Below, one piece after another: positions 1 to 7,900 of a DNA stretch of 64,000 nucleotides. Below the pieces are notes generated by a model. The model had not been told where the DNA came from and searched no databases. It saw only the letters and a program-made list of their open reading frames with translations. The DNA is from Kitasatospora sp. NBC_00374. GTDB taxonomy: Bacteria; Actinomycetota; Actinomycetes; Streptomycetales; Streptomycetaceae. A program made the position numbers and the translations under genes. Position 1 is the stretch's first letter. The number at the start of each line of letters is the position of its first letter. Location of the stretch: positions 4,757,001 through 4,821,000 of the forward strand of contig NZ_CP107964.1 of NCBI RefSeq assembly GCF_041434935.1, given 5' to 3'.

Positions 1-231
1 CGAGTCCGCCCGCACCGAGACCAGGACCAGCGGCGGGTCGAGCGACACCGACAGCACCGAGGTCGCGGTCATCCCCACGTCCTCGCCGTCCTCCGGGTCG
101 TGGGCGGTCACCAGCGACACCCCGGAGGCGAGCTGGCCGAGGGCGGCCCGGAACTCGTCGGGGGTCGCCACCGGGACGGCCGGGGCGGCGGGAGCGGCGG
201 AGGGCTGTGGGGAGCTGTGCACGTACCGCAC
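1..231 (-). CDS. Flavin reductase-like protein, N-terminal part (cut by window edge)
   Basis: Reads leftwards off the window; only about the first 77 codons are present. After a Pro/Ala-rich leader the peptide continues as EFRAALGQLASGVSLVTA (from about residue 26) and GMTATSVLSVSLDPPLV, the N-terminal signature of the flavin reductase (DIM6/NTAB, FMN-binding split-barrel) family. Members reduce FMN or FAD with NAD(P)H, often as partner of a two-component monooxygenase. No partner is visible on this side. GTG at 231 has a GGAGGGG at 245-251, somewhat far upstream; GTG at 222 is the alternative. The family call is fairly secure, the substrate is unknown. Confidence 0.7.
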   Translation of the reverse strand, partial: MRYVHSSPQPSAAPAAPAVPVATPDEFRAALGQLASGVSLVTAHDPEDGEDVGMTATSVLSVSLDPPLVLVSVRADS

Positions 232-603
232 GGTAGTCGCCCGGCCCCTCCGCCGGTATCGGGCCCTGGTCGTAGGACCGGACGGGCCCCTGGTCGGGGA
301 CGCGTGCGGCCCGGGGGCTGGTCCCGCGCGCTCCCAGGGGTGATGATGCAGGGCCCGGAGGCCGTCACGGCGCTTCGGCCGCGGGCCGTGACGGCGGGCC
401 GCCGGATGGTCCGGAGTCAGGGAATGTCCCGGTATCGGATGACTCAAAGCGCCCGAACCGGTCGATCATTGTGTGATTTGAGTCACAGTGGCTACCTATT
501 GCTGACCGAGCGTGCCTATCGCAGTGCTCCCTGTGATTCAGTTCTTCTGGCAATCGGACGATAACCAGTCACGAACAATCCGAAGCAGCCGGGGAGCCCC
601 CGC
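232..603. other. Intergenic region between flavin reductase and cdgB
   Basis: About 370 bases without a convincing gene. It carries the divergent promoters of the flavin reductase and cdgB. The right half (about 420-600) is markedly richer in A/T than the surroundings and holds the TGACTCAAA/TTTGAGTCA inverted repeat listed separately. Confidence 0.6.
440..485. promoter_or_regulatory. Inverted repeat upstream of cdgB (TGACTCAAA ... TTTGAGTCA)
   Basis: TGACTCAAA at 440-448 and TTTGAGTCA at 477-485 are a perfect 9-bp inverted repeat with a 28-base spacer. They lie about 120-165 bases before the cdgB start, inside an A/T-richer promoter patch. The spacing suits two helical turns plus, so two regulator dimers or a looped site are possible. 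The regulator is unknown. In S. coelicolor the cdgB promoter is a BldD target, but this sequence matches the BldD consensus only poorly. Confidence 0.4.
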
Positions 604-2505
604 ATGGAAGCCGAGTCGGAGCCCTACGTCCGCCTCGCGACCCTCCGCACCTTGCACCGGGTCGTGGCGGACCTCAACGCTGCCCGGAGCCTGGCCGGCA
701 CCCTGCAGGCCGTGGTCGAGGGCGCCGTGCACGGGCTCGGATTCGACGCCGCCGCGGTCAGCCTGGTCCGTCCGGACGGCGACCTGGTGGTCGCCGCGGT
801 CTGGGAGATCGAGGAGAGCGCCCTCGGCGGGCCCGCCGTGCTGCTCGGCCAGGTCGGCTCCCGGGAGTCCTGGGAGCGGCTGCTGGGGGTCTGCGACCAC
901 TGGGGCACCCTGCGCTTCCTGCCGAACGACCGCGGCTGGGCGGTCGCCTCCGACATCCCGACCTGGACCGGCGACGGCCCGCTGCCGGTGTACGCCAACG
1001 ACTGGCACCCCAACGACGCCCTGCTCGCCCCGATGTACAGCGCCGGCGGCGATCTGCTCGGCGTCCTCTCGGTGGACCGCCCGCGCAGCGGCAAGCGCCC
1101 GGGGGCCTGGACCCGCGAGGCGCTGGAGATGTTCTCGCTGCAGGCGTCCATCGCCATCGGGAACGCGAGGCTACGCGCGGAGATGCAGCGCGCCCTGGCC
1201 CGGCTGGAGAAGGAGCAGCAGGCACTGCGCGCCAGCGAGGAGAGCTTCCGGCAGGCGTTCGAGTACGCGCCCAGCGGGATGGCCATCACCGAACTGCACG
1301 GCGACGCGATGGGCCAGCTGACCCGGGTCAACGACGCGCTCTGCCGGCTGCTCGGCCGCCCCCGGGCCACCCTGCGCCAGCAGCGCTTCGCCGACCTGGT
1401 CCACCCCGAGGACCTGGAGCTGCTCCTGCGCACCAGCGCCGAGGGCGGCCGGGCGGAACTGCGCCTGTCCCGCCGGGACGGCGGCTACCAGTGGGTCTGT
1501 CTGCGCAACTCGGTGGTGGCCGACGCCGCCGAGGGCCCGAGCTTCCTGCTCACCCACGTCGAGGACATCGAGGACCGCAAGAAGCACGAGCTGCAGCTCG
1601 CCCACCGGGCCAGCCACGACGCCCTGACCGGCCTGCCCAACGGCGCCGAGCTGAGGGCCCGGCTCGGCCGCCGGCTCTGCGCCGCGCCGCAGGGGCCGGG
1701 GGGAGCCGCCGCGCACGGGGCGGCGTACGGGGCGGGCTACGGCGCGGTGGCGGCCGGGCACGCCCCGCTGCCCCCGGGGACCGTCGCCCACGAGGCCCAG
1801 GACATCGCCTACAGCGCGGCCTACAGCCCCGCCTACGAGCCCTCGTACGGCGGCGCCTCCTATGGCGCCCACGGGGGCTTCGAGGGCCTGGACGCGGGCG
1901 TCCCGGCGCACGGCTACGGTCACCCCGAGGAGTCGCTCCACCACGACGTCGAGGCCTTCGACGGCGGCTACCCGCTGCGCGGCCGGGAGCCGGCCGCCGA
2001 CCACGTGCACGCCGTCGTCCCCGGCGACCCGCCGGGCGGCGAGGTCTGGGGGGCCGCCCGCCGGACGGCCCCGCCGGGCGAGAAGGGCCTCGCGGTGCTC
2101 TTCTGCGACCTGGACGGCTTCAAGTCGGTCAACGACCGGTTCGGCCACAACGCCGGCGACGCGGTGCTGATCGAGGTGGCCCGCCGGCTCCAGCAGGTGG
2201 TCCGCGAGGGCGACACGGTCGCACGGATGGGCGGCGACGAGTTCGTCGTCCTGGCGGACGGCATCGGCCGCGAGGAGGCCAAGGACCTGGCCGGCCGGCT
2301 GCGCAACGCGATCATCCCGCCGATGCGGATCGACAACCGGGCGATGCGGGTCGGGGTCAGCCTGGGCATCGGCTGGGCGGGCTGCGGGATGAGCATCGAG
2401 GAGGTGCTGCACGCCGCCGACGAGCGGATGTACGACGAGAAGCGGGCCCGCGGCAGCGCCGTGCGCGGAGCCCGCGGGGAACGTTCCCACCGCCGCGCGG
2501 GATGA
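604..2505 (+). CDS. cdgB: Diguanylate cyclase CdgB (GAF-PAS-GGDEF)
   Basis: Makes the second messenger cyclic di-GMP from two GTP; in Streptomyces c-di-GMP holds back development through BldD. The 633-aa protein has a GAF domain (about 18-195), a short coiled linker, a PAS domain (about 212-330) and a GGDEF domain. The active loop MGGDEF is intact at 542-547, and the product-inhibition I-site RxxD (REGD, 534-537) lies exactly five residues before it. The GGDEF domain is split: DALTGLPN (339-346) is separated from the metal-binding DLDGFKSVND (about 499-508) by roughly 130 residues of Ala/Gly/Tyr/Pro-rich sequence, where typical domains need only about 40 residues. ATG 604 follows GGGGAGCCCCCGC. 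Domain order and neighbours match S. coelicolor SCO4281. Confidence 0.9.
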   Translation: MEAESEPYVRLATLRTLHRVVADLNAARSLAGTLQAVVEGAVHGLGFDAAAVSLVRPDGDLVVAAVWEIEESALGGPAVLLGQVGSRESWERLLGVCDHWGTLRFLPNDRGWAVASDIPTWTGDGPLPVYANDWHPNDALLAPMYSAGGDLLGVLSVDRPRSGKRPGAWTREALEMFSLQASIAIGNARLRAEMQRALARLEKEQQALRASEESFRQAFEYAPSGMAITELHGDAMGQLTRVNDALCRLLGRPRATLRQQRFADLVHPEDLELLLRTSAEGGRAELRLSRRDGGYQWVCLRNSVVADAAEGPSFLLTHVEDIEDRKKHELQLAHRASHDALTGLPNGAELRARLGRRLCAAPQGPGGAAAHGAAYGAGYGAVAAGHAPLPPGTVAHEAQDIAYSAAYSPAYEPSYGGASYGAHGGFEGLDAGVPAHGYGHPEESLHHDVEAFDGGYPLRGREPAADHVHAVVPGDPPGGEVWGAARRTAPPGEKGLAVLFCDLDGFKSVNDRFGHNAGDAVLIEVARRLQQVVREGDTVARMGGDEFVVLADGIGREEAKDLAGRLRNAIIPPMRIDNRAMRVGVSLGIGWAGCGMSIEEVLHAADERMYDEKRARGSAVRGARGERSHRRAG

Positions 2506-2650
2506 GCCCGGGCGGGCCCGGCCAAGCGCAGATCAGACCGCCTTTTCCCCGTTGTCCGGGGCGACAGGTAGGGTGCCCTGGGTACGAGCGTCCACCACTG
2601 ACCGTACGGCATGCTCCGTGCGGCCCGCCGCGATGGGGAGTTGAACCACC

Positions 2651-3550
2651 GTGACCACGGCCGGCAGCAACGGCACACCCGAGAGCGCGGGCGACGACGA
2701 CCCGTTCGCCTACCTCTACCGCCCCGCCGAAGGCGAGACGGCCCCGCAGCCGCAGCCGCGCAGCGCGTACAGCAGGCCGATGGAGGTCGGCCGGGCCCAG
2801 TACGGCGCGCCGGCCGCGGCGCCCACGCAGCAGTTCCCGCCGCCCCCGCAGCCCGCGCCGGTGCCGCAGCAGACCCGGTACGCCGAGCGCTCGCGCCCGC
2901 AGCCGGGCGAGGACCGCCCGAGCGGCGGCCGGGGCAAGGCCGCGGTGATCGGCGCGGTCGCGGTGATCGCCGCCGTCGCGGTCGGCGCGGGCATCGCGCT
3001 GTCCGGCGGCGACGCGGACGGCAAGCCCGGGGCGAAGGGCACCCAGAGCAGCGCGCCGACCGCGGCGCAGTCCGCGGCGGCCCCGGTGTCGCCGTCGGCC
3101 TCGCCCAGCCCGACGGCGGACAGCAACCCGGTCGCCGACGCGTCCAAGCTGCAGGGCCAGAACGCCCCGGTGGGCAACACGGTCAAGGGTGCGGTCTCGG
3201 CGGACGGCGGCTACCTCACGCTGCAGCCCGGGTCCTCGGTGACCTGGACGATCTCGGTGCCGACGGCCGGGCAGTACAAGCTCTGGCTGCACTACAACAA
3301 CACCGCCGGCGAGGCGCCCGCGACCGTCACGGCCAACGGCAAGGACCATCCGGGCGGCGTCACCTTCAAGGTCTTCACCAAGGGTCTCGACCCGGAGCAC
3401 TCCTGGTCCTACACCAACGTGTGGCCGCAGCTCCAGGCCGGGACGAACACCCTCACGGTGTCGGTCCCGGCCGGGAGTCCGGGCGGAGTGCTGCTCGACC
3501 AGGTGACCCTGACCGACATGTCGGTGAGCGGCGACTACCCGAGGCGCTGA
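2651..3550 (+). CDS. Membrane-anchored protein with C-terminal carbohydrate-binding-like domain
   Basis: 299 aa. A long disordered N-terminus rich in Pro, Gln and Ala (residues 1-95) precedes one transmembrane helix (about 97-118, AAVIGAVAVIAAVAVGAGIA). A Ser/Thr/Pro/Ala stalk follows, then a compact C-terminal beta domain (about 165-297). That domain reads like a CBM6/CBM35 module: YLTLQPGSSVTWTISVPTAG, YKLWLHYNN and GVLLDQVTL near the end. The topology suggests cytoplasmic N-terminus and external sugar-binding domain. GTG 2651 has GGGGAG at 2636-2641. The 3' end overlaps the convergent aldolase gene by 16 bases. The ligand is unknown; proximity to GlcNAc genes makes a cell-wall or chitin sugar plausible. 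Confidence 0.6.
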   Translation: MTTAGSNGTPESAGDDDPFAYLYRPAEGETAPQPQPRSAYSRPMEVGRAQYGAPAAAPTQQFPPPPQPAPVPQQTRYAERSRPQPGEDRPSGGRGKAAVIGAVAVIAAVAVGAGIALSGGDADGKPGAKGTQSSAPTAAQSAAAPVSPSASPSPTADSNPVADASKLQGQNAPVGNTVKGAVSADGGYLTLQPGSSVTWTISVPTAGQYKLWLHYNNTAGEAPATVTANGKDHPGGVTFKVFTKGLDPEHSWSYTNVWPQLQAGTNTLTVSVPAGSPGGVLLDQVTLTDMSVSGDYPRR

Positions 3551-4419
3551 CCGCCGGCGCCGGCCACTCCGGTACGGACCAGCCCGGCCAGGTGGGCGAC
3601 CACCTCGGCCATCGCGGTACGGGCGGGCGCGAGGTACTTGCGAGGGTCGCTGACCCGGTCGTCCCCGGCCAGGTGCCGGCGGACGGCCGGAGTGAAGGCG
3701 GTGTTCAGCGCCGTCCCGATGTTGACCTTCACCAGGCCGGCCGCCAGGCCCGCCGCCAGCTCCTCGTCCGGGACGCCCGAACTGCCGTGCAGCACCAGCG
3801 GAACGGGCACCGCCGCGGCGAGTCGGCGGATCAGCTCGTGGTCGAGGGCGGCGGAGCGGGTCGTCATCGCGTGCGAGCTGCCGACGGCGACCGCCAGCGC
3901 GTCGACCCCGGTCTCGGCGACGTACTGCGCGGCCTCGGCCGGGTCGGTGCGGGCGCCGGGGGCGTGCGCGGGGAGCGGCGGTTCGCCGTTCTTGCCGCCG
4001 ACCCGGCCGAGCTCGGCCTCCAGGTGCAGGCCGTGCCGGTGCGCCCAGGCGGTGGCCTCGGCGGTGGCCTTGACGTTCTCCGCGTGCGGCAGGGCCGAGG
4101 CGTCGTACATGGCGGAGGAGAAGCCGGCCGAGGGCGCGGCCCGCAGCAACTCCCCGTCCTCGACGTGGTCGAGGTGCAGGGAGAGCGGCACCCGGGCGGC
4201 GGCGGCCACCTCGGCGCAGGCCCGGGCGAGCGGGAGCAGGCGCCCGCCGTGGAAGGCCACCGCGTTCTGACTGATCTGCAGGATCGCGGCGGTGCCGGCG
4301 AGTTCGGCGCCGGTGGCGATCGCCTCGGCGTGCTCCAGCGTGATCACGTTGAAGGCGGGCAGGCCGCGTCGCTCGGCGACGGCGGCGGCGAGCAGGTCGG
4401 CGGTACGGGCGAGTGGCAT
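3535..4419 (-). CDS. Class II ketose-bisphosphate aldolase (GatY/KbaY type)
   Basis: 294 aa, the full length of the family. Zinc-dependent aldolases of this group cleave tagatose-1,6- or fructose-1,6-bisphosphate to dihydroxyacetone phosphate and glyceraldehyde 3-phosphate. Visible hallmarks: N-terminal PAFNVITLEHAEAI, the zinc/catalytic segment LSLHLDHVEDG (about 98-108), HLEAELGRVGG (about 150) and LVLHGSSGVPDEEL (about 218) followed by KVNIGTALN. It follows nagK-nagA on the same strand but is separated by a 12-bp hairpin. Together with NagA and the SIS protein it suggests an N-acetylgalactosamine/galactosamine branch. No tagatose-6-phosphate kinase is present here. Fructose-bisphosphate as substrate cannot be excluded. 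Confidence 0.8.
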   Translation of the reverse strand: MPLARTADLLAAAVAERRGLPAFNVITLEHAEAIATGAELAGTAAILQISQNAVAFHGGRLLPLARACAEVAAAARVPLSLHLDHVEDGELLRAAPSAGFSSAMYDASALPHAENVKATAEATAWAHRHGLHLEAELGRVGGKNGEPPLPAHAPGARTDPAEAAQYVAETGVDALAVAVGSSHAMTTRSAALDHELIRRLAAAVPVPLVLHGSSGVPDEELAAGLAAGLVKVNIGTALNTAFTPAVRRHLAGDDRVSDPRKYLAPARTAMAEVVAHLAGLVRTGVAGAGGQRLG

Positions 4420-4434
4420 GGGAGTCCCCCAGAA

Positions 4435-4467
4435 GGTGAGTAGCGGGACGCAGTACCGCTACTCACC
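4435..4467. terminator. 12-bp perfect hairpin between nagA and the aldolase gene
   Basis: GGTGAGTAGCGG (4435-4446) and CCGCTACTCACC (4456-4467) are perfectly complementary with a 9-base loop. The hairpin sits between the nagA stop and the aldolase start, read on the minus strand. No T-run follows, which is usual for high-GC actinobacteria. It may terminate the nagK-nagA message, or serve as an operator for the aldolase. Confidence 0.5.
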
Positions 4468-4484
4468 CCCGGCAGGACGGGAGT

Positions 4485-5660
4485 TCAGGCCGCGTGGGCC
4501 CGGGCGAGGCGGTCCGCGCCGACGATCCACTCGCCGCGGCGCATCACCGCGACGAGCTCGTAGGTGTCGGAGTCGAGGACGACGAGGTCGGCGTTCTTGC
4601 CGGCCTCCAGGGAGCCGATCGAGTCGCTCAGCCCGAGCAGGCGGGCCGGGACGGCGGACAGGGACTGCACGGCCTGTTCGAGGCTCAGGCCGTTGACGGT
4701 GACGGAGCGTCGGAGCGCCACGTCGAGGGTGAGCGTGGAGCCGGCGATGGAGCCGCCCTCGACCAGCCGCGCGACCCCGTTCTCGACCCGGACCTGCAGC
4801 GGGCCGAGCGGGTAGAGCCCGTCGCCCATGCCGGCCGCGCCCATCGCGTCGGTGATCAGCGCGACCCGGTGCGCGCCGGCGGTGCCGTACGCCAGGTCCA
4901 GCACGGAGGGGTGCAGGTGGACACCGTCGTTGATGAGCTCGACGGTGACCCGCTCGTCCTCCAGCAGCGCGACGATCGGCCCGGGGGCGCGGTGCTGGAT
5001 GCCCGGCATCGCGTTGAACAGGTGGGTGGCGACGGTGGCGCCGGCCTCGATCGCCTCCAGCGTCTTGGTGTAGTCGGAGTCGGTGTGGCCGACCGCCGCG
5101 ATGATGCCGAGGTCGGCCAGCATCCGGACGGACTCCAGGCCGCCCGGCAGTTCCGGGGCGAGGGTGAACATCCGGGCGTGGCCGCGGGCCGCGTCCGTCA
5201 GCTTGCGCACCAGCGCCGGGTCCGGGTCGCGCAGCAGGTCGGGGCGGTGGGCGCCGCACCGGTTGTGCGAGATGAACGGCCCCTCGAAGTGGATGCCGGC
5301 CAGCACCCCGTCCTCGACCAGCTCGGACAGGACCGCGGCCTGGTGGCAGAGTTCGTCGATCTCGCCGGTGACGGTGGAGGCGACGGTGGTGGTGGTGCCG
5401 TGCTCCAGGTGCGTCCGGGCTGCCCGCAGGGCCTCCTCGGCCACCCCGGAGGTGTACGAGGCACCGCCGCCGCCGTGCACGTGGAGGTCGACGAAGCCGG
5501 GCACCACGGTGCGCCCGGTGAGGTCGAGATCGCCCGGCTCGGCGTCGCCGCCGACGGCCGCGATCCGCGAACCCTCGACGGTGATCCGGCCGTTGTCGAC
5601 GATGCCGCCGGGCAGGACCAGTCGGGCGCCGGCCAGTGCAGTACGGTCCGCGGTTGTCAC
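4485..5660 (-). CDS. nagA: N-acetylglucosamine-6-phosphate deacetylase
   Basis: Hydrolyses GlcNAc-6-phosphate to glucosamine-6-phosphate and acetate, the entry step of amino-sugar catabolism. 391 aa, normal for the amidohydrolase-superfamily enzyme. Metal and catalytic signatures are present: DLHVHGGGG with H60 and H62, the metal Glu in GIHFEGPFIS (about 124), AVGHTDSDY (about 190), THLFNAMPGIQHR (about 212) and catalytic Asp in LITDAMGAAGMGDG (about 270). The start ATGA overlaps the nagK stop by 4 bases, so the two are translationally coupled. In Streptomyces the nagKA operon is repressed by DasR, consistent with the dre sites upstream. Confidence 0.93.
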   Translation of the reverse strand: MTTADRTALAGARLVLPGGIVDNGRITVEGSRIAAVGGDAEPGDLDLTGRTVVPGFVDLHVHGGGGASYTSGVAEEALRAARTHLEHGTTTTVASTVTGEIDELCHQAAVLSELVEDGVLAGIHFEGPFISHNRCGAHRPDLLRDPDPALVRKLTDAARGHARMFTLAPELPGGLESVRMLADLGIIAAVGHTDSDYTKTLEAIEAGATVATHLFNAMPGIQHRAPGPIVALLEDERVTVELINDGVHLHPSVLDLAYGTAGAHRVALITDAMGAAGMGDGLYPLGPLQVRVENGVARLVEGGSIAGSTLTLDVALRRSVTVNGLSLEQAVQSLSAVPARLLGLSDSIGSLEAGKNADLVVLDSDTYELVAVMRRGEWIVGADRLARAHAA

Positions 5661-6589
5661 GCGGTCACCTCCATGGAGAGCAGATCCCAGGCGAGCAGGC
5701 CAGCGCCCAGGGACGCGGCGGTGTCTTTGAGCATGGCCGGAACGACCTTCGGGGGCATCTGGAAGGTCAGCCGCTCGTTCACCGCGTCGCGCAGTGGCGT
5801 GAAGAGGGTGTCACCGGCCTCTGCCAGCCCGCCGCCGACGATCACCGTCGACGGGTCGAGCAGGCTCTGTGCCAGCACGATCCCGTCGGCGAGGGCGTCG
5901 ACCGCGGTCTGCCAGATCCCGACCGCGCGCTCGTCCCCGGCGTCGACGGCCAGCGCGCAGGCCGCGGCGTCGGCGGCGGGGTCGCCGCTGGCCTCGGCCC
6001 ACGCGCGGGAGACCGCCGAGGCCGAGGCCAGGGTCTCCAGGCAGCCGACGGCGCCGCAGCCGCACCGCGGTCCGCCAGGGCGGACCACCACGTGGCCGAT
6101 CTCGCCGCCGTAGCCGTGCGCGCCGGCCTCGATCCGTCCACCGATGCCGATGGCGCCGGCGATGCCGGTGCCGAGCGCGATGAACAGGAAGCGGTCGACC
6201 CCGCGGCCGGCGCCGATCCGGCCCTCGGCCAGCCCGCCGGAGCGGACGTCGTGGCCGAGGGCGACCGGAAGGCCGCCGAGCCGTTCGCCGAGCAGCTTGC
6301 GCATCGGAAGGTCCCGCCAGCCGAGGTTGGCGGAGAAGACCGCGATCCCGTTCCTCTCGTCGATCGTCCCCGGCACCGCGACGCCGGCGGCGAGGGGCGC
6401 GCAGCCGAAGCGGCTGCGGCCCTCGTCCGCCAGGTCGGCGGCGAAGTCGAGGATGGTGGCGACGACGGCTTCGGTGCCGTGCTCCCGCCCGGTCGGTCGG
6501 CGTGCTTCGAACAGCACGGAGCCGTCCTGGGCGAGCAGCGCGGCCTTCATGCCGGTGCCGCCTACATCGAGTGCGATGACGTGCTTCAC
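5657..6589 (-). CDS. nagK: ROK-family N-acetylglucosamine kinase
   Basis: 310 aa. Phosphorylates free GlcNAc at C6 with ATP; first gene of the nagK-nagA pair. ROK features: ATP site DVGGTGMKAA (8-17), catalytic Asp114 in LGHDV, GGEIGH (161-166) and the structural zinc motif CGCGAVGCLE (176-185). GTG start at 6589; the purine tract AAGGGAA is 11 or so bases upstream. Two dre-like DasR sites lie 31-68 bases before the start. Glucokinase is the main alternative for a ROK kinase, but coupling to nagA and the DasR sites favour GlcNAc, as described for SCO4285 in S. coelicolor. Confidence 0.88.
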   Translation of the reverse strand: MKHVIALDVGGTGMKAALLAQDGSVLFEARRPTGREHGTEAVVATILDFAADLADEGRSRFGCAPLAAGVAVPGTIDERNGIAVFSANLGWRDLPMRKLLGERLGGLPVALGHDVRSGGLAEGRIGAGRGVDRFLFIALGTGIAGAIGIGGRIEAGAHGYGGEIGHVVVRPGGPRCGCGAVGCLETLASASAVSRAWAEASGDPAADAAACALAVDAGDERAVGIWQTAVDALADGIVLAQSLLDPSTVIVGGGLAEAGDTLFTPLRDAVNERLTFQMPPKVVPAMLKDTAASLGAGLLAWDLLSMEVTA

Positions 6590-6619
6590 GGGGGACAGTT
6601 TCCCTTGCCCGAGTCGAAG

Positions 6620-6635
6620 AGGTCTAGTCCAGTTG
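6620..6635. promoter_or_regulatory. DasR-responsive element (dre), proximal to nagK
   Basis: AGAGGTCTAGTCCAGT matches the palindromic dre consensus (ACTGGTCTAGACCAGT) at 13 of 16 positions, with the GGTCTAG core intact. It lies 31 bases before the nagK GTG. DasR is the GntR-type repressor released by glucosamine-6-phosphate, the product of NagA, so feedback induction follows. Confidence 0.75.
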
Positions 6636-6641
6636 CCCGAT

Positions 6642-6657
6642 TGGTCTGGTCCATGAG
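6642..6657. promoter_or_regulatory. Second dre-like DasR site upstream of nagK
   Basis: ATTGGTCTGGTCCATG keeps TGGTCT and TCCA of the dre palindrome (11 of 16). Its centre is 22 bases from the first site, two helical turns, so two DasR dimers could bind the same face. Confidence 0.65.
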
Positions 6658-6758
6658 AGGTGAGGTTTGTCGCGCTTGGGTGCCTGCTGAGGGATTTGTG
6701 GATCCTCGGGCAACCTTCCTTCCGGTCAGCCGTCGGTGCCCCGGGGGCCGCCGTGCGC

Positions 6759-7679
6759 TCAGGCCAGGATGACGGACCTGGTCAGGTTGCGGGGCTTGTC
6801 CGGGTCGAGACCACGCGATTCGGCGACCGCGATGGCCAGCCGGTGGACGCGCACCAGGTCGGCCAGCGGGTCGATGCCGCCCGGCCCGGAGTCCGCGACC
6901 AGGTGCCCGCCGACCCCGCCGACCTGCTCGGCCAGGCCCTCGGGCAGGGCGCCGAAGCCCCAGACCGCGCGGCCCGGCGAGGTGATGCTGATCGGGCCGT
7001 GCCGGTACTCCATCGCCGGGTAGGCCTCGGTCCAGGCCAGGGCGGCCTCGCGCATCTTCAGGCCGGCCTCCTGGGCCAGTCCGTTGGTCCAGCCGGCGCC
7101 GAGGAAGGTGAACTGCTCGCAGGCCACCAGCTCGGCCGGCAGCTGCTGGGCCAGGGCCCGCTCGGCGTCGTCGGCGGCGGCGGCCACCGTGCCGACCCCG
7201 GCCGGCCGGGCGTCCTCCAGTTCCAGGTGGGCGCGCAGCAGTGCGAGCGCGGTGGTGGCGAAGCGGGTCTGCACCACCGAGCGCTCGTCGGCGAAGCCCA
7301 GGTCGACCAGCCGGTCGGCGGCCGCCGCGATCGGCTGCGAGGTGTCCCCGGTGATCGCGGTGCTGGGCGTGCCGATCCGGCCGAGCAGGTCGAGGACCTC
7401 GGTGGTGGTGCCCGAGCGGCTGATCGCCACGACCCGGTCGTAGCGGCGGTGGTAGGGGAATTCGGAGGCCGCGAAGGCGTCCGTCTCACCGTGGCCGCCG
7501 GCCTCGCGCAGTGCCGCGTAGGACTGCGCCATGAACCACGGGGTGCCGCAGCCGACCACGGCCACGCGCTCACCGCGCTGCGGCAGGGCAGCGCCCGACT
7601 CGGCCGCCAGTCCGGCGGCGGTGCGCCAGTCGGCGGGCTGGGTGGCGAGCTCCTCGCCGGTCAGGGATGGATGGGGCAT
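6759..7679 (-). CDS. SIS-domain sugar-phosphate isomerase/deaminase (AgaS/GlmS-like)
   Basis: 306 aa with two SIS folds. The first has AVVGCGTPWFMAQSYAALRE (about 40-59) and VVAISRSGTTTEVLDLL (about 84-100). The second has FTFLGAGWTNGLAQEAGLK (about 193-211) and the phosphosugar signature MEYRHGPISI (about 233-242). No glutamine amidotransferase domain, so not GlmS itself. Likely deaminates or isomerises an amino-sugar phosphate, with glucosamine-6-P or galactosamine-6-P as candidates. ATG 7679 has GAGGAG 8 bases upstream; the frame is open for 83 more codons but lacks such a site. Divergent from the DeoR gene across a palindromic operator. Confidence 0.8.
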   Translation of the reverse strand: MPHPSLTGEELATQPADWRTAAGLAAESGAALPQRGERVAVVGCGTPWFMAQSYAALREAGGHGETDAFAASEFPYHRRYDRVVAISRSGTTTEVLDLLGRIGTPSTAITGDTSQPIAAAADRLVDLGFADERSVVQTRFATTALALLRAHLELEDARPAGVGTVAAAADDAERALAQQLPAELVACEQFTFLGAGWTNGLAQEAGLKMREAALAWTEAYPAMEYRHGPISITSPGRAVWGFGALPEGLAEQVGGVGGHLVADSGPGGIDPLADLVRVHRLAIAVAESRGLDPDKPRNLTRSVILA

Positions 7680-7759
7680 CGGGTGGGCTCCTCGGGTCGG
7701 CACTCCGGTCCACAGCAACGGGTGGTGCGTGAAGCTGATTGATTTATAGCTTTTTCGAG

Positions 7760-7777
7760 CATCATTGCGCAATGGTG
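7760..7777. promoter_or_regulatory. 18-bp near-perfect palindrome, likely DeoR-family operator
   Basis: CATCATTGCGCAATGGTG is a palindrome with one mismatched pair (7762/7775); the central 12 bases CATTGCGCAATG are perfect. It sits in the 221-base divergent region between the SIS gene and the DeoR gene, within the only A/T-rich patch there. Position and symmetry fit an operator of the adjacent DeoR protein. Confidence 0.6.
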
Positions 7778-7900
7778 GGCGCCGGTTCGGCGGGAAGATC
7801 CCGCATCGACGCGCGGAGATGTGACAAGCTGTCCCCGCTTCGCGCGTGGTCCCGCGCGGCTTGCGAAGCACGTCGAGCGCGCAAGGAGGGGCGGCACCGC

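Noticed and set aside
476..496. BldD box in the cdgB promoter
   Set aside because: GTCACAGTGGCTAC matches only about half of the conserved consensus positions; kept only as the separate inverted repeat.
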